From: Lactiplantibacillus brownii
Lineage (GTDB): Bacteria; Bacillota; Bacilli; Lactobacillales; Lactobacillaceae
Assembly (NCBI RefSeq): GCF_031085375.1
Contig: NZ_JAVCWF010000001.1
Location: forward strand, 1,054,001 to 1,118,000
Direction of reading: 5' to 3'
DNA: 64,000 bases
A program made the position numbers and the translations under genes. Positions 51,590 through 59,087 of this stretch are shown here, in pieces. The first letter of the stretch is position 1; every line of letters starts with the position of its first letter. The notes under the pieces are model-generated. The model was given only the letters and a program-made list of their open reading frames with translations, was not told where the DNA came from and did not search any database.

Positions 51590-51967
51590 ATGCTCATTGA
51601 TCCAGCAAAGATTAATCAAGTTTATATTGTTTGTGGCAAGACAGACTTACGTCGTGGAATTGATGGTCTAGCAGCTGTCGTACAGGAACAATTTGCATTA
51701 GATCCATACAATCAGGCTTTATATCTATTTTGTGGTACCCGCAAAGATCGATTCAAGGCGCTGTATTGGGATAAAGATGGTTTTCTATTACTTTACAAAC
51801 GGATTGAAGCCGGCCGACTACAGTGGCCGGTCAATCAAGATGAAGTCCGAAAGTTAACCTATCTACAATTATCAAGACTTTTGGGAGGATGGTCACTAGA
51901 TTCGACCATTCATAAAATTAAACCGCCAAAAGTAAATAAAGCGCTTTCTGTTAGTGGTAGGTTATGA
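51590..51967 (+). CDS. tnpB: IS66-family accessory protein TnpB
   Basis: 125 aa. Typical IS66 Orf2: VYIVCGKTDLRRGIDGLAAV, ALYLFCGTRKDRFKALYWDKDGF (in part), LLYKRIEAGRLQWP. Full length and uninterrupted. Its ATG overlaps the tnpA end and its stop overlaps the region leading into tnpC. Confidence 0.9.
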   Translation: MLIDPAKINQVYIVCGKTDLRRGIDGLAAVVQEQFALDPYNQALYLFCGTRKDRFKALYWDKDGFLLLYKRIEAGRLQWPVNQDEVRKLTYLQLSRLLGGWSLDSTIHKIKPPKVNKALSVSGRL

Positions 51968-51993
51968 TAAACTCAATAACAAGAAAACGTAGA

Positions 51994-53166
51994 ATGAATG
52001 GTTATATGATGACGTCAGAAGAAGAAATTACTAGTTTAAAAGCGCAAATAAAAGAACAAGCGGAGATCATTGATTACTTGACCAAAAAACTATTCGGCCA
52101 AAAGACAGAGAAAATTGATGGTAATCAAATCTCTTTATTTGAGGAAGAAAATCGTGTTTTTACCGAACCAGAGCAAACTGGGCGTACCTTTGTATCGGCA
52201 ACTTCAAGATTGGAAGCGCCTCGGCGTGGATCTAAGTGAGACAACCATTGCCAATTGGGTGATCAAGGTCAGCCAAATTATGGTGCCATTATATGAGCAG
52301 TTGCGTCAGCAACTGGTTCAACAGCCCTGCCTGCAAGGTGATGAAACGCCAATCGAAGTGTTACGTGAACCTGGTAAAGCTGCCAAATCAGAATCCTATA
52401 TGTGGGTGATGCGAAGTGTTACGCATCAGGCAAAACGTGGCGTCTTTTATGCTTATGGCACCAGCCGTGCCAGTAGCTTCGCCGAATCACTTTATGCCGG
52501 TTTTACGGGGACCCTTCAATGCGATGGTTATGCCGGTTATAATATCTTAGATGATTCAGTCATTAGGGTTGGTTGTTGGGCACGCATGTCCGGCGAAAAT
52601 TCTATGACGCCGCCAATTCTGGTAAAAGCTTTAAGATGAGTCCGCCATTGGCATTGCTCAATAAAATGTTTAGCAATGAGCGTAAATGGCAGCATCTATC
52701 GCCACGAGTGCGCCGCCGACGTCGACGCAGTCAGCAACGAAAACTGTTAAAACGTTTTTGGTGTTGGATCGATACGATCGATGTTTTACCTAAGAGTCGC
52801 CTAGGCAAGGCCGTTGTTTATGCTCGAAACCAACGGGCCACGTTAAATCGAATCATTAATAATGGTTCCGTTGACTGGAGCAATAATGCCTCGGAAAGAA
52901 ATATGAAGACCTTGGTCATCGGGCGTAAAAATTGGTTATTCAGTACTAGCCAAGCTGGTGCTAAAGCCAATGCGATTTGGATGACTTTAATTGAGTCAGC
53001 CAAGGCCAACGGCGTTGATCCGTCAGCTTATCTCGTATATCTATTAAAAAACATGCCACAACTTCCAACATTTGCGAATTCGGCAGATTTAGAGGTTTAT
53101 TTACCATGGAACTTCAAACTAAAACCGAAAGTAATCAGTGATATCAAACAAAGCGTAGTTGCTTAG
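51994..53166 (+). pseudogene. IS66 transposase tnpC, broken by deletion and frameshift
   Basis: Three frames are needed. Frame 1 from 51994 gives the coiled-coil start TSEEEITSLKAQIKEQAEII to FEEENRVFTEPEQT (about 52185). It then jumps frame to KLGVPLYRQLQDWKRLGVDL: the zinc-finger region normally between is missing. This continues through GDETPIEVL and QCDGYAGY to RVGCWA (about 52585), where another frameshift leads to HVRRKFYDAANSGKSF and the end with NNASERNMKTLVIGRKNWLF (catalytic Glu), stop at 53166. It cannot make an active transposase. Confidence 0.87.
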
Positions 53167-53181
53167 ATGCGTGGACAAAAT

Positions 53182-53220
53182 AACCCGAACTCTCAAAAAA
53201 AACGAGAGTTCGGGTTATTT
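53182..53220 (+). terminator. Terminator at the IS66 right end
   Basis: AACCCGAACTCTC pairs with GAGAGTTCGGGTT, followed by ATTTTT. Confidence 0.8.
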
Positions 53221-53256
53221 TTCACTTTTCAATACGGTCAGTTATTAGGTGCTTAC

Positions 53257-53330
53257 TATGATTACCTTATCAAATAAATTGGTGTGGCATTTATTATTGA
53301 TGTGCATGATATTGTCAGGGTTGAAATGCC
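53257..53330 (+). repeat. Degenerate repeat of the IS66 left interior
   Basis: Beginning exactly at the IS66 right end, 74 bases from TATGATTACC to TTGAAATGCC match 49241-49314 (TATGATTACC to AAAATGCC) with scattered substitutions and in the same direction. It covers the leader and first codons of tnpA, with the start codon destroyed. It is a remnant of another IS66 relative. Confidence 0.7.
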
Positions 53331-53364
53331 ATACAATATTAACTTCGAACCTTTAACTAAACAT

Positions 53365-54780
53365 TCATCTATGTTTCAGATCATTGAGTCTCTTTAGTAT
53401 TGTTGGCTTTAAAATTAAAATCATTCCAATGTAAATTGCTAACCCTACCACTATTTGTTCAATTAAAGCGACAACAGAGATTCTCATTTGTATGTTTAAG
53501 TTGTATATGACCAGAAACATAATAAATGCTGACAAGAGATATTTCCAAAAATTTTTAAATAATCTTGAAAATGCTAAGTCTTTTCTCACACAAAACAATT
53601 GATAAGCAGTTACTGTGATTTCTGAAAATAGTGTTGCAAGCATTGCCCCACGAACACCCCAATAAATAATTAGAGGAATATTAACGATAATATTCACTAA
53701 TGCGCCTAATACTACAGACTTTGTAAAATCCTTTGTCCTTTTTGTGGGTAAGAGGTATTGTTGTCCAATTACATTACTAAGACCAATCAAAATGATGACC
53801 GGTGCTTCGATCATTAATAGGATATTTACTGAAGCAAATTTTTGTCCGAAAAACCAGGGTGCAAAAGTTGTGGCGATTCCCGCTATTCCAAATGCCATCG
53901 GTGTTGATATTGCTAACACGAAATCAAATGATGCATATAAATATTTTTTGACTTGCTTGAATTTTCGCTTTGCATATAGATTGGCAATATGTGGTAGCAT
54001 AACGGTACCAGTTGCGGTCACTACTGCCAATACAATCTTAACGAGCTTGTCAGAGTAGTCATAATAGCCCGATGCGGTGACTGAGTCTAATTGCCACAGC
54101 ATTGTTTTATTCACTGCTAGGTAGACTGTAGTGGCCACTTGAGGCACAAATAAGGATAAAGAGGGTAACAAGTGTTTGAGCAAACTTAGTTCATGCCATT
54201 TGGGTTTGGAGATTGAATTTATAAGATATGGCCATAAACTGATGTTTCCAAACAATTGTGATAAAGACAAAATTAAAATATATTTTCCAACATCTTGGCT
54301 AGTCTTTACTAGTGTAAAGATTGCAACTAATGAAGCAATTTTTACAAAAGTATTACGGACAACTGTTTTTTTGAAGTCCTCAAGTCCCATGAAGTACCAA
54401 GAAATATCAAACGCACCGGCAATAATATAAAATGATTGATAAAAGAAAGCAACTTTGAATTGAGTTTCAGTGAACAAGAAAATTAAAAAAGCAATGTACG
54501 CAAGTGCGATTGTAGTGATTTGTAAAAATTCAATTTCCCAGAACACTCTAGATCTTTCTTTCAGGTCATCTCTGATAAAAGCAATCTCACGGTTTCCATA
54601 AATAGTAATTCCAACTGTTCCTGCTAGTAGAAAATATGTAATAACTGAATTGGTAGTTGCATTGATCCCTACACCTGTTGGGCCAAGCACCCGAGAGATG
54701 TATGGCACAGTTAATAATGGTGTTAGCAGGATTAGTATATTATAACCAGCATTGTATAGATAATTTTTCACTAGCTGCAT
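53365..54780 (-). CDS. wzx: Wzx-type flippase (polysaccharide biosynthesis/oligosaccharide export protein)
   Basis: 471 aa, 12-14 TM helices. The start MQLVKNYLYNAGYNILILLT and LLTVPYISRVLGPTGVGINA are the Polysacc_synt/MATE-like signature of Wzx in Gram-positive loci, followed by RNTFVKIASLVAIF and IANLYAKRKFKQVKKYLYAS. Flips lipid-linked repeat units outward. The ATG is preceded by AGGAGG. It lies on the opposite strand to the other capsule genes, between an IS66 and an IS30 element, and must have its own promoter. Confidence 0.92.
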   Translation of the reverse strand: MQLVKNYLYNAGYNILILLTPLLTVPYISRVLGPTGVGINATTNSVITYFLLAGTVGITIYGNREIAFIRDDLKERSRVFWEIEFLQITTIALAYIAFLIFLFTETQFKVAFFYQSFYIIAGAFDISWYFMGLEDFKKTVVRNTFVKIASLVAIFTLVKTSQDVGKYILILSLSQLFGNISLWPYLINSISKPKWHELSLLKHLLPSLSLFVPQVATTVYLAVNKTMLWQLDSVTASGYYDYSDKLVKIVLAVVTATGTVMLPHIANLYAKRKFKQVKKYLYASFDFVLAISTPMAFGIAGIATTFAPWFFGQKFASVNILLMIEAPVIILIGLSNVIGQQYLLPTKRTKDFTKSVVLGALVNIIVNIPLIIYWGVRGAMLATLFSEITVTAYQLFCVRKDLAFSRLFKNFWKYLLSAFIMFLVIYNLNIQMRISVVALIEQIVVGLAIYIGMILILKPTILKRLNDLKHR

Positions 54781-54911
54781 TATGTTCCTCCTAAGACTAT
54801 TTCACTAAAGTGATTGAATATGGTGAAAATAACCATTTAATTTTATCATACAATCTATAGGAAAAGTATTTTTTGAATGTATTTGTTCGTGATTTGTGAC
54901 ATGAAAAAGAT

Positions 54912-56081
54912 GCCCGGAATGTCAACTCAAGCGCAACACCATGGAGCCAGGCCGTGAGCTAGCTTGCAAGCGCGGCCTCAATAAGCTCGGCGGCGTTAGC
55001 GTAGCCGAGTGTCATGCGATGTTTTTGATTCAGCGCCTCTTGAACCTTTGCGATGTCATCATCAGAGAAACCATGTAGCGATAGACCCTTAGGGATGTAC
55101 TCTCGAATCAAACCGTTCTGGTTCTCGTTACTGCCACGTTCCCAAGGTGAGTAAGGGTGCGCAAAGTAGATCTGAGGCCCTTGAATCTGGTCCAACAGTT
55201 TGAACTCAGAACCGTTATCAAAAGTGATGGTCTTAAAGTAGCCAGGATGCTGATCAATGGTAGCTTGAAGCTCTTTTAAGCAGGTGTCTGCGTGGTAATT
55301 GGGAATCTTGACGATGATCTCATAGCGGGTTCGCCGTTCGGTCAGGGTCATCAGTGCTGGTTCACTAGCCTGACGCTTGCCTTTAACTAGGTCACCCTCC
55401 CAATCACCAAAGCGTTCACGGTTATTGATAGTGTCTGGTCGTTCATCAATTGAAGTGCCAGCCAGACGCTTGTTTTTCCGCGAGTGGTTGTGACGATTGG
55501 ACTTTACATGGCGTCGGACCTTGGCTGGCAGGTCGATGTTCTTAATGTCTAAGCGGCCTTGACCAATGTACCGATAAACAGTCGGTGTTGAGGGGCATGG
55601 TTTGTCAGGATGAGCCTGTTTAAAGGTATGAACAAAGCCATCAACACTATCAATCCGTGGCCGGCGTTTAAGTACTGTTTTAAGCATCTTGAAGAACAGC
55701 CAGCAGGCTTCCTCTAAGCCTCTGAAACGGCAATTTTGACGGGCTTTTTCGTGGCGAATTTGGCTGGTATCCGCAAAGTATTCGGTGAAAAAGAGATAGT
55801 CAGAATTACGCTGTTGAACAGTACCACGCCTGATTTCACGTGAGATGGTGCTACGACTACGGTCAAGCCGACGGGCAATTTCAGCCTGAGATTCTCCTGC
55901 ATTCAAATACGCTTGGATTTCGCCTCTTTCTTCCGGGGTAAGTTGTTGATAATGCTTGGTAGTGCTATTCTTGGATTGGGTCATGGAGATGTCCTTTCTA
56001 GAGTTTCAGCACTTTAAGTTTAGGTCTCCATGGCCTATTTGTATAATTTGAACTTGTTGCACTTAGATTTTAAATCCGGGC
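54912..56081 (-). mobile_element. IS30-family insertion sequence
   Basis: About 1.17 kb, one intact transposase. Imperfect terminal repeats GCCCGGAATGTCAACTCAAG (left) and, reading inward from the right, GCCCGGATTTAAAATCTAAG, both continuing to GCAACA. The exact direct repeat ATGAAAAAGAT flanks the element (54901-54911 and 56082-56092). It inserted between the divergent wzx and LtaS-like genes. Confidence 0.88.
54959..55984 (-). CDS. IS30-family transposase
   Basis: 341 aa, full length. N-terminal HTH_38 (YQQLTPEERGEIQAYLNAGE, SQAEIARRLDRSRSTISREI), then the DDE core: D in FGDWEGDLVKGK, D in TFDNGSEF, E in ERGSNENQNGLIREY. AGGACAT lies before the ATG. Probably functional. Confidence 0.94.
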   Translation of the reverse strand: MTQSKNSTTKHYQQLTPEERGEIQAYLNAGESQAEIARRLDRSRSTISREIRRGTVQQRNSDYLFFTEYFADTSQIRHEKARQNCRFRGLEEACWLFFKMLKTVLKRRPRIDSVDGFVHTFKQAHPDKPCPSTPTVYRYIGQGRLDIKNIDLPAKVRRHVKSNRHNHSRKNKRLAGTSIDERPDTINNRERFGDWEGDLVKGKRQASEPALMTLTERRTRYEIIVKIPNYHADTCLKELQATIDQHPGYFKTITFDNGSEFKLLDQIQGPQIYFAHPYSPWERGSNENQNGLIREYIPKGLSLHGFSDDDIAKVQEALNQKHRMTLGYANAAELIEAALAS

Positions 56082-56157
56082 ATGAAAAAGATGGGCGTAT
56101 GTTAATATATAATTATATAATTTTTTAAATATAGTTTTATAAACAGGAGGGCCTACT

Positions 56158-56181
56158 ATGCTTCTTACTTTTGAAGCATAA
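56158..56181 (+). CDS. Seven-codon leader ORF inside a hairpin
   Basis: ATG at 56158 has a full AGGAGG site five to ten bases before it and reads M-L-L-T-F-E-A then TAA. The ORF itself folds: ATGCTTC pairs with GAAGCAT around an 8-base loop. It ends 8 bases before the ATG of the LtaS-like gene, which has no good RBS of its own, so the little ORF probably drives or gates its translation. Inference from layout only. Confidence 0.5.
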   Translation: MLLTFEA

Positions 56182-56189
56182 ACAAGTTA

Positions 56190-58046
56190 ATGAGTAAAAA
56201 ACAGGGATATAAAAAGTGGTTGATAATTCTGTGTGTGATAATGCTTTCTTATTTTTTATTGATGGGTTCAAGTAGTGAATCAGTAATAAAAATGTTTTTG
56301 AATATTTTTATTGAACACAGTAAGGTTCAATTGATAACTATAGGCTTTCTAACTGTGATATTTTTTGTGATAGTTTTGTTGATTCCAATATTTTGGGTAG
56401 CAACAGGATTCTATTTGACTTTGTCATTGTTGATTGCAGTAACAAACCATGAAAAATTTCAGCTAAGAAATGAAGGAATTCTTCCATCAGATATTTCTAT
56501 GATTACTTCATTTGGCAAAATTTTGTCCATGATAAGTCCCATATTAATAATAAGTTTTGTTGGAGTTTGTATAGTAATTTTTATGGGAAGCTATTTACTG
56601 ACTAAGAATATAAAATTTAATGTGCATTGGTCCGTGAAGATGCTATTCGTATTAACAATGTTTGGATACATATATGCACTTAATAATTTACAACGAGAAA
56701 GTTCTATTTTTTACACTGTTGGGCAAGCAATGGGAGATGATCCCAAATACTATGATCAGTCTGAAGCTGTGGCAACGAATGGACCGATAGTGAATTTCTT
56801 TAATAATACTAATGTGAAAGTAATGGATAAGCCCAGTGGATATTCAAAGCAAAGAATGAAACAGATTGTTTCAAAGTATAGAAAGGAAAGTCAACGAATA
56901 AATGCACATAGAATTACTAAGAAGCAAACGGTAGTTTTTATTTTGTCCGAAAGCTTCAGCGATCCAACAGCAGTTCCAGGGGTGACTTTAAATTATGATC
57001 CAATGCCATATACGCGCCGACTGATGAAGCATACTACAAGTGGCAACATGATTAGTGACGGCTATGGTGGTGGCACCGCTAACATGGAGTATCAAGCACT
57101 AACTGGTTTATCTTTAGGGAATTTTTCGGCAACTCTACCCACTCCATACTCACAGTTGGTAGTTCATCAGTCAAAAACATTTTCGTTTAATAACCTATTT
57201 AAATATAGCCAGGCAATTCACCCATATTCGGGAACTTTGTATGATCGGGAGCAAGTATTCAAAAAAATGCAGTTTGATAGATTTAACTATTTACAGCATG
57301 GTTATTCGAAACAAGATGAAAAAAAGTTGGGTACAAATCCATACGTTTCTGATAAAGCAGTTTATACCAATTTGCTAACACAACTAGAAAACAAGCAAGG
57401 ATCACAATTTATACAATTATCCACTATGCAAAATCACATGCCTTATACGACTAATTATTATCAAAAAAATCAATTCAATGTAAATGGGAAAATGTCACAA
57501 AATGAGAAAAACGAAATTCGAGTGTATGCTAAAGGAATTCAAGAAACGGATTCCGCAAATGAATATTTAATTAACAAATTAAAGAAGATAAAGCAAAATA
57601 TTACCATTGTTTTCTATGGTGATCATTTACCAAGTATTTATGCACATGTTAATTTAGAAAAAAATGGTGTTGTTATGCATGAGACACCGTATTTTATATG
57701 GTCTAATCACTCACGAGAAGCGAAGGTTTCATACGCAAGTCGTATGGGAACGTATGGTTTTGGCAGTGAAATGTTGCAGGCAACTAATAGTAAAGTAACA
57801 CCTTATTATGCATTAATTCAGCGAGTTAATGAACAACTTCCCATTGTTGCTTCTAAGGTTTCTAGCACGGCTTCTGATCCAAATTTACCAAGTGGGGGCA
57901 TGAATCTAGTTGATAATAAGAAAAATAAATTGATGACTATTCAGAGTTTGTCAAATAGTCAACAAGAGTTGCTGCATGATTATCAATTAGTCCAGTATGA
58001 TTTTACATCTGGAAAACATTATGCATTGAATGAGTTAACTAAGTGA
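56190..58046 (+). CDS. LtaS-like phosphoglycerol transferase (LTA synthase family)
   Basis: 618 aa. Five TM helices in the first 180 residues, then an extracytoplasmic sulfatase/alkaline-phosphatase fold: metal site FILSESFSDP, nucleophile Thr in DGYGGGTANMEYQALTG, STMQNHMPYTTNY, and the metal Asp-His in VFYGDHLPSIYAH. Transfers glycerophosphate from phosphatidylglycerol to teichoic acid or to a polysaccharide. The ATG at 56190 lacks an RBS and follows the leader ORF. AT-rich like the capsule block, so it probably belongs to it and decorates the polymer rather than being the housekeeping LTA synthase. Confidence 0.86.
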   Translation: MSKKQGYKKWLIILCVIMLSYFLLMGSSSESVIKMFLNIFIEHSKVQLITIGFLTVIFFVIVLLIPIFWVATGFYLTLSLLIAVTNHEKFQLRNEGILPSDISMITSFGKILSMISPILIISFVGVCIVIFMGSYLLTKNIKFNVHWSVKMLFVLTMFGYIYALNNLQRESSIFYTVGQAMGDDPKYYDQSEAVATNGPIVNFFNNTNVKVMDKPSGYSKQRMKQIVSKYRKESQRINAHRITKKQTVVFILSESFSDPTAVPGVTLNYDPMPYTRRLMKHTTSGNMISDGYGGGTANMEYQALTGLSLGNFSATLPTPYSQLVVHQSKTFSFNNLFKYSQAIHPYSGTLYDREQVFKKMQFDRFNYLQHGYSKQDEKKLGTNPYVSDKAVYTNLLTQLENKQGSQFIQLSTMQNHMPYTTNYYQKNQFNVNGKMSQNEKNEIRVYAKGIQETDSANEYLINKLKKIKQNITIVFYGDHLPSIYAHVNLEKNGVVMHETPYFIWSNHSREAKVSYASRMGTYGFGSEMLQATNSKVTPYYALIQRVNEQLPIVASKVSSTASDPNLPSGGMNLVDNKKNKLMTIQSLSNSQQELLHDYQLVQYDFTSGKHYALNELTK

Positions 58047-58415
58047 GTACTTTTCGATGGCTTTGAGAAGTTGACAATGGAGACATTTTATTGAAGATAT
58101 ACTAATAACCGATGTTACCGATTTTAACTCCAAAGTTATTTACTAAGTGAGTTGCATAAAATATTAGAAACATTGTGCCATTTTTCAACAGATGTGGTTT
58201 ATGTAATCTGTTATTTATTATAGATGATAAGCTTACGGAAGCAACTGTCAATCATCTGGTCTGGATAGTATTCGACTACTAAAGTTTGTAGTGAAAATGG
58301 ATACGGTTTTTGGTGCACCAACCATAATCGAATTCTAAGTGTTAATTTCCGACACTTCACGTTACAATAATAGCAGTAATCAACGAAAATCTTGTGGACA
58401 AAGGATGTTAGTGAC
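58047..58415. other. Intergenic region without a recognisable gene
   Basis: No ORF with an RBS and no strong terminator is seen after the LtaS-like gene. TACAAT near 58364 may be the -10 box for the next gene, with AAAGGATG (about 58398-58405) as its RBS. Confidence 0.4.
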
Positions 58416-58721
58416 ATGAACGATGATGGACTTACGGTATTTCCAGCCGATTACAATTCTTCGTACCACCTAATCCTGAGGCGGGGGACGGAACATTATG
58501 CCTATTACTATTTTAAAATCGATAAGCTGGATCAGCGGATTATCTTCTACGATGATGTTGCTCGTAGTGGCATTTCGATTAAAACGCAGATTACGCGCCA
58601 ATTTATGCGCAATTTAATTAAAGCGATTGGTTGGCATCCGGTTGGCAACAGTATCATTGTTGAAATTTATAATGTGGAACGACAGACGTCCAAGGCGACC
58701 CGCCTAGTCTGCGATATTTGA
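58416..58721 (+). CDS. Small conserved hypothetical protein
   Basis: 101 aa from the ATG at 58416; a TTG at 58392 lies upstream of the RBS. No TM or signal. Pattern of strands (SYHLILRRGTEHYAYYYFKI, QRIIFYDDVARSGIS) then a helix (TRQFMRNLIKAIG) and a final strand (SIIVEIYNVERQ). Family not recognised. The terminator follows directly, so it is its own unit. Its base composition is like the core genome, marking the right border of the AT-rich block. Confidence 0.58.
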   Translation: MNDDGLTVFPADYNSSYHLILRRGTEHYAYYYFKIDKLDQRIIFYDDVARSGISIKTQITRQFMRNLIKAIGWHPVGNSIIVEIYNVERQTSKATRLVCDI

Positions 58722-58741
58722 GTAGATAATCATTCTTAAGA

Positions 58742-58779
58742 GTCCCATTACTGATGCTAAGTTGGTAATGGGCTTTTTT
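58742..58779 (+). terminator. Terminator of the small hypothetical gene
   Basis: CCCATTAC pairs with GTAATGGG, followed by CTTTTTT. Confidence 0.82.
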
Positions 58780-59087
58780 CATCTGTTGTGGTCGATCAGC
58801 CGTTCTCAAGTTACGATAACCCGAAATAATTCAAATAGGCATTGAATCTCAGGCAGCCAATCAGTATACTTTGAAGTATGTTAAGTGACTTAACCTTTTC
58901 TAGAATGATAATGAGGTTCAGTTATTAGCATTGATTGATCGGAGAAGCTGTGCGAGGCCGAAAAATGCAGGTTGTAATGATTAGCAATTGACTGTGTTAG
59001 TTCATGACAGTCGCATATCGACGATAAGTGATCTGATCGTGGTTACTTTTTTGATTGACAAAATAAAAATAAGGGGAGTATGGGGGA
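58780..59087. other. Intergenic region before the zinc-ribbon pair
   Basis: No gene seen. ATACTTTGAAGTAT at about 58868-58881 is an interrupted palindrome that could be an operator or weak hairpin. TTGACA at about 59054 near the 3' end could be a -35 box with TAAAAATAA following too closely, so the promoter is unclear. GGGGAG and GGGGGA precede the next ATG. Confidence 0.35.

Larger units (their letters stand above)
49280..51600 (+). pseudogene. IS66 accessory gene tnpA, split by IS21 insertion
   Basis: The frame starts MDKQDIVQVKMPQKTFATTP at 49280 and runs to the target site GTTTTAA at 49430. After removing the IS21 element and one copy of the 7-base duplication it continues at 51575 and reads IVDAVLKAVFNNAH, ending TGA at 51598-51600, about 60 codons in total. 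The end overlaps the tnpB start, as in intact IS66 elements. Confidence 0.8.
49194..53256 (+). mobile_element. IS66-family element, decayed and interrupted by an IS21-family element
   Basis: Terminal inverted repeats GTAAGTACCTAATAACTGAC (left, 49194 on) and its complement at the right, GTCAGTTATTAGGTGCTTAC (ending 53256), differ at one base. It encodes TnpA (split by the IS21 element), TnpB (intact) and TnpC (deleted and frameshifted). The 8-base flanks (GATCGAAC and TATGATTA) do not match, so one flank has changed since insertion. It separates the capsule block from wzx. Confidence 0.85.

Noticed and set aside
54781..54911. IS30 insertion having disrupted wzx or the LtaS-like gene
   Set aside because: Both genes have complete starts outside the element; only their promoters could be affected.
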